Positions 1 through 5,629 are shown, counted from the first letter of the stretch. The stretch: 6,947 bases of DNA from Clostridia bacterium (GCA_017457345.1 JAFTHR010000057.1:1-6947); one strand, 5' to 3'. Notes: a model not told the origin generated them from the sequence alone. A program made the numbers and translations.

Positions 1-495
1 GAAAGAGCGGCGTCTAAAATCGTCGTAAGCATTTACACGGCACGTCCCGGCGTAATTATCGGTAAAGGTGGCGCAGAAATCGAAGTAATGAAGAAAGATC
101 TTGCAAAACTTACGAACGGTAAAGCGGTAAGCATCAACATTACCGAAAGAAGAAAGCCCGATTGCGACGCGCAACTCGTGGCGGAAGGCGTTGCAGCGCA
201 ACTTGAAAAGCGTGCATCGTTCCGTCGTTCTATGAAACTCGCGATCGGCCGTTCTATGAGAGCCGGCGGTAAGGGTATCAAGATGATGGTTAGCGGCCGT
301 CTTGACGGCGCGGAAATCGCAAGAAGCGAACAATATCACGAGGGTTCGATTCCTCTTCAAACGCTTCGTGCGGATATCGATTACGGCTTTGCAGAAGCAC
401 ACACAACCTTCGGTTGTATCGGCGTTAAGTGCTGGATTTACAAAGGTGAAGTGATCAAGGCTGCGAAAAAGGCTGTTGAAGGAGGCGAACAGTAA
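1..495 (+). CDS. rpsC: 30S ribosomal protein S3, 5'-truncated by the window edge
   Basis: S3 sits on the head of the small subunit at the mRNA entry channel and binds the 3' domain of 16S rRNA. The frame is open from base 1, so about 55 N-terminal residues lie outside the window; 164 residues remain. The fragment starts within the type II KH domain: TARPGVIIGKGG (residues 13-24) contains the GxxG RNA-binding loop (GKGG, 21-24). The C-terminal domain follows, with FRRSMKLAIGR, the VSGRLDGAEIAR block and LRADIDYGFAEAHTTFG, all typical of S3. The ATG at 88 is internal and is not the start. Two cysteines in GCIGVKCW replace residues usually valine or similar. The stop codon overlaps the rplP start by one base (TAATG), and the last residues (VEGGEQ) also encode the rplP ribosome binding site. 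Identification is certain. Confidence 0.98.
   Translation, partial: ERAASKIVVSIYTARPGVIIGKGGAEIEVMKKDLAKLTNGKAVSINITERRKPDCDAQLVAEGVAAQLEKRASFRRSMKLAIGRSMRAGGKGIKMMVSGRLDGAEIARSEQYHEGSIPLQTLRADIDYGFAEAHTTFGCIGVKCWIYKGEVIKAAKKAVEGGEQ
479..488 (+). promoter_or_regulatory. rplP ribosome binding site embedded in the end of rpsC
   Basis: AAGGAGGCGA matches the anti-Shine-Dalgarno complement AAGGAGGTGA at 9 of 10 positions and ends its GGAGG core 9 bases before the rplP ATG at 495. It lies wholly inside rpsC codons for Glu-Gly-Gly. With the one-base stop/start overlap, this fixes the rplP start and implies translational coupling. Confidence 0.85.
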
Positions 496-944
496 TGTTA
501 ATTCCCAAAAGAGTAAAAAGACGCCGCCAACACCGCGGTACTATGAAAGGTAAGGCAACGAAAGGCAACGTAATCGCATACGGCGAATACGGCCTCGTTT
601 CCGAAGAACTCGGCTGGATCAAATCCAACCAAATCGAAGCGGCACGTATCGCAATGACCAGATTCATCAAGCGTGGTGGTAAAGTATGGATCGACATCTT
701 CCCCCACAAGCCGATCACGAAGAAGCCTGCGGAAACGCGTATGGGTTCTGGTAAAGGTTCGGTTGAATACTGGGTAGCGGTTGTTAAACCCGGCCGTGTA
801 ATGTTCGAAATGGCGGGCGTAAGTGAAGACGTTGCTAGAGAAGCAATGCGTCTTGCGTCGCACAAACTTCCTGTTAAGTGCAAGTTTGTCAAGAAAGAAA
901 CCGTAGTAGAAGAAACGACGGTTGAAGGCGGTGACCAACAATGA
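495..944 (+). CDS. rplP: 50S ribosomal protein L16
   Basis: L16 binds 23S rRNA near the A site and the base of the central protuberance, joins late in 50S assembly and is needed for peptidyl transferase activity. The protein has 149 residues. The N-terminus MLIPKRVKRRRQHRG is the usual basic start. IKRGGKVWIDIFPHKP (58-73) and RMGSGKGSVEYW (82-93) are the two L16 family blocks. The core ends around LPVKCKFVKKE. A short acidic tail (VVEETTVEGGDQQ) makes the protein somewhat longer than the 136-144 residues of the E. coli and B. subtilis proteins. The start overlaps the rpsC stop by one base, and the stop TGA overlaps the rpmC ATG by four bases (ATGA). TGA is the only non-TAA stop among the genes whose ends are visible, and the overlap requires it. 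Confidence 0.98.
   Translation: MLIPKRVKRRRQHRGTMKGKATKGNVIAYGEYGLVSEELGWIKSNQIEAARIAMTRFIKRGGKVWIDIFPHKPITKKPAETRMGSGKGSVEYWVAVVKPGRVMFEMAGVSEDVAREAMRLASHKLPVKCKFVKKETVVEETTVEGGDQQ
925..934 (+). promoter_or_regulatory. rpmC ribosome binding site embedded in the end of rplP
   Basis: AAGGCGGTGA differs from AAGGAGGTGA at a single position. Its core ends 9 bases before the rpmC ATG at 941. It lies in rplP codons for Glu-Gly-Gly-Asp, the same arrangement as at the rpsC/rplP junction, and supports coupled translation of rplP and rpmC. Confidence 0.75.
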
Positions 945-1135
945 GAAACAAAGAAGTAAAAGATATGACGAGCGAAGAACTCGTTGCAAAACTCGCTGAA
1001 CTTAAGAGCGAACTTTTCAACCTTCGGTTCCGTCAAGCGTCGGGTCAACTTGAAAGCCCGATCTCTATCAGAACCTGCAAGAGAGATATCGCACGCGTGA
1101 ACACTGAAATCCGCGCACGCGAACTCAAAGCGTAA
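941..1135 (+). CDS. rpmC: 50S ribosomal protein L29
   Basis: L29 is a small helical-hairpin protein beside L23 at the peptide tunnel exit, near the docking sites for trigger factor and SRP. The product has 64 residues, the normal length. It has the usual two-helix plan: MTSEELVAKLAELKSELFNLRF for the first helix, the turn RQASGQLESPISIR, then KRDIARVNTEIRAREL for the second. The KSELFNLRFRQASGQLE block identifies the family. The ATG overlaps the rplP stop (ATGA) and has an embedded ribosome binding site at 925-934. A cysteine in IRTCKRDIAR is unusual for this helix. The gene is followed by a 17-base gap to rpsQ. Confidence 0.97.
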   Translation: MRNKEVKDMTSEELVAKLAELKSELFNLRFRQASGQLESPISIRTCKRDIARVNTEIRARELKA

Positions 1136-1152
1136 TTCGGAGGACGAAGAAA

Positions 1153-1407
1153 ATGGAAAGAAATTTAAGAAAAGAAAGAGTAGGTCTTGTAGTATCCGAT
1201 AAGATGGACAAAACGGTAGTTGTAGAAATCACCGACAAGAGCAAGCACCCCCTTTATAAGAAGACCATTACCAAAACGAAACGTTTGAAAGCGCACGACG
1301 AAGAAAACGCTTGCGGCGTAGGCGATAAGGTAAGAATCGTAGAGACGAGAAAACTCAGCAAGGATAAAAACTGGAGAGTTGCCGAAATCGTCGAAAAGGC
1401 TAAGTAA
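1153..1407 (+). CDS. rpsQ: 30S ribosomal protein S17
   Basis: S17 is an OB-fold primary binding protein for the 5' domain of 16S rRNA and acts early in 30S assembly. The product has 84 residues, typical of the family. LRKERVGLVVSDKMDKTVVVEI is the family N-terminus, and KHPLYKKTITKTKRLKAHDEEN is the central strand and loop. The C-terminal signature reads GDKVRIVETRKLSKDKNWR. The usual form of this signature has Pro after the Arg (RPLS); here it is Lys (RKLS), confirmed by the codons aga aaa ctc agc. GGAGG at 1139-1143 lies 9 bases before the ATG. The gene lies between rpmC and rplN, as expected. Confidence 0.97.
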   Translation: MERNLRKERVGLVVSDKMDKTVVVEITDKSKHPLYKKTITKTKRLKAHDEENACGVGDKVRIVETRKLSKDKNWRVAEIVEKAK

Positions 1408-1427
1408 GATTAAGGAGAGTAAAAGTT

Positions 1428-1796
1428 ATGATACAACCTCAAACCAGACTCAAAGCGGCTGATAACTCCGGCGCTAAAGAGTTGATGTGTATTAGAGTAT
1501 TAGGCGGCTCCTTCCGTAAATCGGGCAACATCGGTGACGTTATCGTAGCATCCGTAAAATCGGCTACTCCCGGTGGTGCAGTTAAGAAAGGCGAAGTGGT
1601 AAAAGCGGTTATCGTTAGAAGTTCGAAAGGTATTCGTCGTGCAGACGGTACGTTCGTGAAATTCGACGACAACGCAGCCGTCATTATCGACAACCAAAAA
1701 CAACCCAAGGGTACGCGTATCTTTGGGCCGATCGCGAGAGAATTGAGAGATAAAGACTATATGAAGATTATCTCCCTTGCTCCCGAAGTTCTGTAA
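1428..1796 (+). CDS. rplN: 50S ribosomal protein L14
   Basis: L14 binds 23S rRNA on the subunit interface, contributes to an intersubunit bridge and is the docking site for the silencing factor RsfS. The product has exactly the common length of 122 residues. MIQPQTRLKAADNSGAKELMCIRVLGG (start to about 26) and GIRRADGTFVKFDDNAAVIID (68-88) are diagnostic, as is the ending MKIISLAPEVL. AGGAG at 1413-1417 lies 10 bases before the ATG. A 20-base gap follows rpsQ and another 20-base gap precedes rplX. Nothing is unusual in the product. Confidence 0.98.
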   Translation: MIQPQTRLKAADNSGAKELMCIRVLGGSFRKSGNIGDVIVASVKSATPGGAVKKGEVVKAVIVRSSKGIRRADGTFVKFDDNAAVIIDNQKQPKGTRIFGPIARELRDKDYMKIISLAPEVL

Positions 1797-1816
1797 GAGT
1801 CAAGGAGGACGAAACA

Positions 1817-2257
1817 ATGAACGTAAAAGTAAATGATAACGTACTTGTAATTGCCGGTAAAGATAAAGGCGTACAGGGAAAAGTCCTTGCCACATCCCCC
1901 AAGGCGAATACGGTGACGGTAGAGGGCGTTCGCATCCAAAAGAAACACGAAAAGGCTAGAAAGGCGAATGAAACGAGCAAAATCGTGGAAGTTCCCGGTC
2001 CTATCGACGCATCAAACGTTATGGTAGTATGCCCCGTTTGCGGCAAAGCAACGAGAGTAAAGCATAGCGAAGTGGACGGTAAGAAAGCCAGAGTATGTAA
2101 GTTCTGCAACGCAGTTCTTGACAAGGCATATTCCAAGAAAGCAGCAGCTAAAGCGGCTGCGGCAGCGGAAGAAGCGCCTAAGAAGAGAACGAGAAAGCGT
2201 GCGGCTAAAGCGGCTGCACCCGCAGAAGAAAGCGTTGAAAACGCTGAAAACAAGTAA
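1817..2257 (+). CDS. rplX: 50S ribosomal protein L24 with zinc ribbon and Ala/Lys-rich C-terminal tail
   Basis: L24 binds 23S rRNA domain I and initiates 50S assembly; in the mature ribosome it lies near the tunnel exit. The product has 146 residues against about 100-108 in most bacteria. Residues 1-40 hold the KOW motif (VLVIAGKDKGVQGKV), and PGPIDASNVM is the usual central block. Four cysteines (72, 75, 94, 97) form CPVC...CKFC, a zinc-ribbon pattern; B. subtilis L24 lacks these cysteines. From about residue 106 to the end is a low-complexity tail rich in Ala, Lys, Arg and Glu (for example AKAAAAAEEAPKKRTRKR), resembling histone H1-type tails. It contains an in-frame partial duplication 19 residues apart. 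The tail is likely disordered and basic in its middle. AAGGAGG at 1802-1808 is 8 bases before the ATG. The family call is certain; tail function is unknown. Confidence 0.97.
   Translation: MNVKVNDNVLVIAGKDKGVQGKVLATSPKANTVTVEGVRIQKKHEKARKANETSKIVEVPGPIDASNVMVVCPVCGKATRVKHSEVDGKKARVCKFCNAVLDKAYSKKAAAKAAAAAEEAPKKRTRKRAAKAAAPAEESVENAENK
2147..2217 (+). repeat. In-frame direct repeat in the rplX tail
   Basis: The 14-mer gctaaagcggctgc occurs at 2147-2160 and again at 2204-2217, offset 57 bases (19 codons). At protein level AKAAA(A/P)AEE(A/S) appears twice, at residues 111-120 and 130-139. This looks like a short internal duplication in a low-complexity coding tail, although Ala/Lys codon bias could produce part of the identity. 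Confidence 0.7.
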
Positions 2258-2261
2258 GAGG
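2258..2261 (+). promoter_or_regulatory. Weak ribosome binding site of rplE
   Basis: The 13-base gap between the rplX stop and the rplE ATG offers only GAGG, 9 bases before the start. Most other starts in the cluster have GGAG or GGAGG. In E. coli the S8 repressor acts at the rplX-rplE junction; no clear S8-type stem is visible here, but the weak site could make rplE depend on coupling to rplX. Confidence 0.55.
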
Positions 2262-2270
2262 TAGAGCAAA

Positions 2271-2828
2271 ATGGCAGAGAAAGTATATAAAAATAGAATT
2301 AAAGAAAAGTACGAAAATGAAGTAGTACCTTTCCTTATGAAAGAATTCGGCTATACGTCCGTTATGCAATGCCCCAAACTTGTTAAGATCGTTATCAACA
2401 CCGGTCTTGGCGACATTAAGGACAACGCTAAATCCATTCAAACGACTGCTAACGAAATCAAGATGATTTCCGGTCAACAACCCATCTTGACGAAAGCAAA
2501 GAAGTCGGTTGCAAACTTCAAGGTAAGAGAAGGACAAAACGTAGGTATCAAAGTAACCCTTCGTGGCGAAAGAATGTATAACTTCTACGATAAGTTCATC
2601 TCGATTGCCCTTCCCCGTCTCCGCGACTTTAGAGGGGTTTCAGACAAGGCGTTCGACGGCCGCGGCAACTATTCCGTTGGTTTAAAAGAACAACTTATTT
2701 TCCCTGAAATCACCTATGATCAAGTGGAGAAAATCAGAGGTATGGACGTGTGCATCGTCACCACGGCGAATACCGACGAAGAGGCAAGAGCGCTTTTGAG
2801 AGCACTCGGCATGCCGTTCAAGAAGTAA
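2271..2828 (+). CDS. rplE: 50S ribosomal protein L5
   Basis: L5 binds 5S rRNA together with L18, builds the central protuberance and contacts the P-site tRNA and the small-subunit head. The product has 185 residues, slightly above the usual 179-180 because of a few extra N-terminal residues. MQCPKLVKIVINTGLGD (32-48) contains the family signature. ILTKAKKSVANFKVREGQNVG (about 72-92) is the conserved block with the P-site-facing loop. The C-terminal half has LPRLRDFRGVS, FDGRGNYSVGLKEQLIFPEI and a final LGMPFKK, all characteristic. Cysteines at MQC and MDVCIV are uncommon for the family. The downstream rpsN ribosome binding site begins directly at the L5 stop codon. Confidence 0.98.
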   Translation: MAEKVYKNRIKEKYENEVVPFLMKEFGYTSVMQCPKLVKIVINTGLGDIKDNAKSIQTTANEIKMISGQQPILTKAKKSVANFKVREGQNVGIKVTLRGERMYNFYDKFISIALPRLRDFRGVSDKAFDGRGNYSVGLKEQLIFPEITYDQVEKIRGMDVCIVTTANTDEEARALLRALGMPFKK

Positions 2829-2840
2829 GGAGGAAGGACC

Positions 2841-3026
2841 ATGGCAAAGAAATCAATGATTAATAAACAGCAAAAAACGCCGAAGTTTTCCACGAGAGCA
2901 TACACGAGATGCTCTATTTGCGGGAGACCTCACGCCGTCCTCAGAAAATACGGGGTATGCCGTATTTGTTTCCGTGAACTTGCGTACAAGGGTGAAATCC
3001 CCGGCGTAAAGAAATCGAGCTGGTAA
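2841..3026 (+). CDS. rpsN: 30S ribosomal protein S14, zinc-binding type
   Basis: S14 helps assemble the small-subunit head next to S3, S10 and S19. The 61-residue length and the four cysteines C24, C27, C40 and C43 (CSIC...CRIC) define the short zinc-binding form found in Bacillota and many other Gram-positive bacteria, also named rpsZ or rpsN1. The C-terminus AYKGEIPGVKKSSW is the normal ending. GGAGG at 2829-2833 follows the rplE stop directly (taaggagg), 7 bases before the ATG. The gene ends in tandem in-frame stops (TAA TAG, 3024-3029). No zinc-free S14 paralogue is present in the window. Confidence 0.98.
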   Translation: MAKKSMINKQQKTPKFSTRAYTRCSICGRPHAVLRKYGVCRICFRELAYKGEIPGVKKSSW

Positions 3027-3041
3027 TAGGAGGAAAAGAAA

Positions 3042-3431
3042 ATGACAGATCCTATCGCAGATATGCTTACAAGAATTAGAAACGCAATCACGGCGAAGAA
3101 AGAAAGCGTGGAAATTCCCGCTTCTAACGAAAAGAAGGCTATCGCCGAGATCCTTTTGTCGGAAGGTTTCGTTCAAGACGTGAAAATCGTTGAAGACGGC
3201 TACAACGGCAAAATCGTTATCACGCTCAAATATAGCGACAAGAAGTCGGTTATTCAAGGCTTGCAAAGAGTATCCAAACCTGGTTTGCGTACGTATGCAG
3301 GCGTAGCGAATATGCCGAAAGTGCTTGGCGGTTTGGGTACGGTTATCGTATCCACCAACAAGGGTATCCTTACGGGCAAGCAAGCAAAAGCAGCCAACGT
3401 TGGCGGCGAAGTGCTTTGCTACGTATGGTAA
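3042..3431 (+). CDS. rpsH: 30S ribosomal protein S8
   Basis: S8 binds helix 21 of 16S rRNA and organises the central domain; in E. coli it also represses the spc operon by binding its mRNA. The product has 129 residues, close to the usual 130-132. MTDPIADMLTRIRNA is the family N-terminus. GTVIVSTNKGILTGKQAKA (99-117) is the family signature, and VGGEVLCYVW is the classic C-terminus. GGAGG at 3029-3033 lies 8 bases before the ATG. I found no obvious mimic of the S8 rRNA target at the rplX-rplE junction, so autoregulation cannot be inferred. Confidence 0.98.
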   Translation: MTDPIADMLTRIRNAITAKKESVEIPASNEKKAIAEILLSEGFVQDVKIVEDGYNGKIVITLKYSDKKSVIQGLQRVSKPGLRTYAGVANMPKVLGGLGTVIVSTNKGILTGKQAKAANVGGEVLCYVW

Positions 3432-3449
3432 TCGGGAGGGCAAAAGAAG

Positions 3450-4001
3450 ATGTCGAGAATCGGTAAATTGCCCATCGCGATCCCCGCGGGCGTAGTAGTA
3501 GTAGAATATAAAGACAGCGTTGTGACTGTAAAAGGTCCCAAAGGCACGTTAACCAGAAAAGTGGTTGGCAACGTAGACTTCGTTGTAGAAGGTACGAACC
3601 TTTTGGTTAAAGCACTTGATAATAGTGCAGACACGAACGCAAAACACGGGCTTTACAGAGCACTTGTTGCCGGTATGGTAAAAGGTGTTACGGAAGGCTT
3701 TGTGAAGGCATTGGAAGTCAAGGGGGTAGGTTGGAAAGCCCAAGTTCAAGGCACGAAACTCGTGCTTAACGTAGGTTTCTCTCACCCCGTTGAATTCGTT
3801 GCACCCGAAGGCATTAAGTTTGAATGCCCCACCCTTACGGAAATCACCGTATCGGGCATCAACAAGGAACTTGTTGGTCAAACGGCAGCGAACATCAGAG
3901 CAGTCAGAGTACCTGAACCTTATCACGGCTACGGTATCCGTTATAAAGACGAATACGTAGAACATAAGGAAGGTAAGACTTCCGGTAAAGGTAAGAAATA
4001 A
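3450..4001 (+). CDS. rplF: 50S ribosomal protein L6
   Basis: L6 lies at the base of the factor-binding site beside the sarcin-ricin loop of 23S rRNA. The product has 183 residues, within the normal 177-184. MSRIGKLPIAIPAGV is the family start; the two similar alpha/beta domains follow, with the first marked by VTVKGPKGTL and the second by GFSHPVEFVAPEGI. The C-terminal signature begins PEPYHGYGIRYKDEYV (155-170) and ends in a basic KEGKTSGKGKK. The pair usually read as RR or RK before KEGK is EH here. GGAGG at 3435-3439 is 10 bases before the ATG. Gaps of 18 and 13 bases separate it from rpsH and rplR. Confidence 0.98.
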   Translation: MSRIGKLPIAIPAGVVVVEYKDSVVTVKGPKGTLTRKVVGNVDFVVEGTNLLVKALDNSADTNAKHGLYRALVAGMVKGVTEGFVKALEVKGVGWKAQVQGTKLVLNVGFSHPVEFVAPEGIKFECPTLTEITVSGINKELVGQTAANIRAVRVPEPYHGYGIRYKDEYVEHKEGKTSGKGKK

Positions 4002-4014
4002 GGAGCGTTAAAGT

Positions 4015-4398
4015 ATGATTTCTAAAATTGATAAAAATGCAGTCAGACAAAAACGCCACGCACGCGTCAGAAAGACGGTGACGGGTACGGCGAATATGCC
4101 CCGTTTGAACGTTTACAGAAGTCTTAACCACATCTACGTGCAAGTGATTGACGATAGAAAGGGCAACGAGAAAGGCGGCGTGACGATCGCAGCGGCGTCC
4201 ACGATGGACAAAGCGGTAAAGGAAAAGATCGCCGGTATGAACAAGACGGATGCAGCGAAGGTAGTTGGTGCAGTCGTTGCAGAAAGAGCGCTTGCTAAAG
4301 GCGTTGAAGCAGTTGTGTTCGACAGAGGCGGCTATCTTTACAACGGTCGCGTTCAAGCGGTTGCAGACGGAGCAAGAGAAGCCGGACTTAAATTCTAA
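4015..4398 (+). CDS. rplR: 50S ribosomal protein L18
   Basis: L18 binds 5S rRNA with L5 and anchors it in the central protuberance. The product has 127 residues, a little longer than the usual 117-122. It opens with an Arg/Lys-rich RNA-binding stretch (VRQKRHARVRKTVTG). It continues with PRLNVYRSLNHIYVQVIDD, the GGVTIAAAST block, KVVGAVVAERALAKG and the conserved ending VFDRGGYLYNGRVQAVADGAREAGLKF. The extra length sits in a charged loop (RKGNEKGG) after VIDD. AAGGAG overlaps the rplF stop, with its last G 9 bases before the ATG. The 3' end is followed by a 12-base gap to rpsE. Confidence 0.97.
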   Translation: MISKIDKNAVRQKRHARVRKTVTGTANMPRLNVYRSLNHIYVQVIDDRKGNEKGGVTIAAASTMDKAVKEKIAGMNKTDAAKVVGAVVAERALAKGVEAVVFDRGGYLYNGRVQAVADGAREAGLKF

Positions 4399-4410
4399 GG
4401 AGACGGAACA

Positions 4411-4938
4411 ATGGCAGACGAAAAAAGAGAAAGAAGACCTCAAAGAAGACAAGCCGAAGACGACGGGCTTATTAAAAAGCTTATCGAAGTAAACCGCGTA
4501 ACGAAAGTTGTTAAAGGCGGTAAGAATATGCGTTTTGCTGCACTCGTAATCGTGGGTGACGGCAAGGGTAAAATCGGTGTTGGCACGGGTAAGTCGAAAG
4601 AAGTTCCGGAAGCAATCGAAAAGGCTACTTTGAGAGCAAAGAAGAACATGATCTCCGTTTCCATCGTAGACAACACGATTCCTCACCAAGTAATCGGTGT
4701 ATTCGGGCGCGGTAAAGTGCTTATGATGCCGGCTGCCGAAGGTACCGGTGTTATCGCAGGCGGTCCCGTTCGTGCGGTTATGGAAGCAGTAGGTATTAAG
4801 AACATCAGAACGAAATCGAACGGTTCTCAAACCCCTAGCAACTGCGTAAAAGCAGCGATCGAAGGGTTGAAAGAACTTAAAACGGTAGAAGAAATTGCCG
4901 CTCTCCGCGGTAAGACCGTTGAAGAGATTTTGTACTAA
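4411..4938 (+). CDS. rpsE: 30S ribosomal protein S5
   Basis: S5 lies at the mRNA entry site with S3 and S4, helps unwind mRNA and affects decoding accuracy; changes in its N-terminal loop give spectinomycin resistance in other bacteria. The product has 175 residues, a typical length. A charged N-terminal stretch (RERRPQRRQAEDD) precedes the double-stranded RNA binding domain. GGKNMRFAALVIVGDGKGKIGVG (36-58) is the family signature and includes the intact VKGGK loop at 34-38. The C-terminal domain has FGRGKVLMMPAAEGTGVIAGGPVRAVMEAVG. The end, TVEEIAALRGKTVEEILY, is usual for Bacillota. AGGAG at 4398-4402 is 8 bases before the ATG. Confidence 0.98.
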   Translation: MADEKRERRPQRRQAEDDGLIKKLIEVNRVTKVVKGGKNMRFAALVIVGDGKGKIGVGTGKSKEVPEAIEKATLRAKKNMISVSIVDNTIPHQVIGVFGRGKVLMMPAAEGTGVIAGGPVRAVMEAVGIKNIRTKSNGSQTPSNCVKAAIEGLKELKTVEEIAALRGKTVEEILY

Positions 4939-4956
4939 GACGGAGGATAGAAGACA

Positions 4957-5136
4957 ATGGCACAGATTAAAGTTACGCTCGTTAAGAGCACGATTGGTCA
5001 AGTTGCATCCGTGAAAGGCACGGTAGCAGCGCTTGGTCTTAAAAAGATCCGTTCGTTTAAGGTAATTGACGATAGCCCCGCAGTGCAAGGTATGATTGCG
5101 AAGGTTAAGCACCTCGTCAAAGTAGAAAACGTATAA
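4957..5136 (+). CDS. rpmD: 50S ribosomal protein L30
   Basis: L30 is a small 23S rRNA-binding protein of the large subunit. This 59-residue gene begins MAQIKVTLVKSTIGQVASVK and continues with TVAALGLKK, a DDSPAVQGMIAKVKHLVKVE block and the stop at 5134-5136. Length and these blocks match the family (usually about 58-60 residues). Some positions are atypical: the Arg usually found after the IG of the first block is Gln, and the usual IRGM is VQGM. GGAGG at 4942-4946 lies 10 bases before the ATG. Its place between rpsE and rplO confirms the call. Some bacterial groups lack rpmD, so its presence is mildly informative. Confidence 0.95.
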   Translation: MAQIKVTLVKSTIGQVASVKGTVAALGLKKIRSFKVIDDSPAVQGMIAKVKHLVKVENV

Positions 5137-5147
5137 GGAGGTTTATT

Positions 5148-5591
5148 ATGAGAATAGATACTCTTTCTCCCGCAGAGGGAGCAACCAAATCCGCAAAAAG
5201 ACTCGGCCGTGGTATCGGTTCCGGTTTAGGCAAAACCTCCGGTAAAGGTCACAAAGGTCAATGGGCACGTTCCGGTGGCGGTGTACGCCCTGGTTTCGAA
5301 GGCGGTCAAATGCCTATCGCTCGCCGTGTACCGAAGAGAGGGTTCAACCATGCGGGTAAGGAATACGTTATCGTTAACCTTTCCGTTTTGAACGAACTTC
5401 CCGAAGGTACGGTCGTTGATTACGGTTTCGTAATGGCGAACGGTCTTGCAAAAGCAGTAAAGAACAACTGTGGTTTAAAAGTTCTCGGTAGCGGTGAACT
5501 CAAAGTTGCTCTTACTGTAAAAGCAGCGAAGTTCTCTGCTTCTGCGAAAGAAGCGATTGAAGCAGCGAAAGGTACTGCGGAAATTATCTAA
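5148..5591 (+). CDS. rplO: 50S ribosomal protein L15
   Basis: L15 is a late-assembling 23S rRNA-binding protein with a long basic N-terminal extension that threads into the rRNA core. The product has 147 residues, the normal size. The N-terminal half has the Gly/Arg/Lys-rich RLGRGIGSGLGKTSGKGHKGQ, RSGGGVRPGFEGGQMP and RRVPKRGF blocks. The C-terminal half is the globular domain with LKVLGSGELKVALTVKAAKFSASAKEAIEAAKG. The ribosome binding site (taaggaggt, starting within the rpmD stop) is the strongest in the window, with its GGAGG core 6 bases before the ATG. This is the last ribosomal protein gene of the window; its stop at 5589-5591 runs into a short A-tract and then a hairpin. Confidence 0.98.
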   Translation: MRIDTLSPAEGATKSAKRLGRGIGSGLGKTSGKGHKGQWARSGGGVRPGFEGGQMPIARRVPKRGFNHAGKEYVIVNLSVLNELPEGTVVDYGFVMANGLAKAVKNNCGLKVLGSGELKVALTVKAAKFSASAKEAIEAAKGTAEII

Positions 5592-5601
5592 AAAAATCGC
5601 G

Positions 5602-5629
5602 CGGAAAACCGTTATTATGCGGTTTTCCG
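5602..5629 (+). terminator. Perfect 10-bp hairpin between rplO and secY, possible attenuator
   Basis: cggaaaaccg (5602-5611) and cggttttccg (5620-5629) form a perfect inverted repeat around an 8-base loop, starting 11 bases after the rplO stop. A G-U pair could extend it by one. The position suits an intrinsic terminator or attenuator, but on the + strand it is followed by a mixed stretch (ttgtgcggttatttctcc), not a clean T-run. On the - strand a run of seven T follows after five bases (complement of the A-tract at 5590-5596). It may cause partial termination, guide mRNA processing or protect the 3' end of the ribosomal mRNA. The structure is certain on paper; its role is inferred. Confidence 0.45.

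Noticed and set aside
88..495. ATG at 88 as a true start of a short gene
   Set aside because: The same frame is open to base 1 and encodes the S3 KH-domain sequence upstream of this Met, so it is an internal methionine of a truncated rpsC.
455..1048. A 197-codon - strand frame opposite rplP and rpmC, with others opposite rplX, rpsH and rplF
   Set aside because: They are antisense shadows of well-identified ribosomal protein genes, with no supporting ribosome binding site context or recognisable product.
4265..4492. A 75-codon + strand frame bridging rplR and rpsE in another phase
   Set aside because: It starts at a TTG inside rplR, overlaps both genes completely and encodes a low-complexity Lys/Glu-rich sequence expected from out-of-frame reading of this region.
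3904..5112. A 402-codon open frame on the - strand across rplF, rplR, rpsE and rpmD
   Set aside because: It runs in exact codon register opposite rplR, rpsE and rpmD, which all share one frame. Antisense stops there would require TTA, CTA or TCA codons in the sense genes, which this set of highly expressed genes avoids. The predicted product is Cys/His/Phe/Arg-rich with no recognisable domain.
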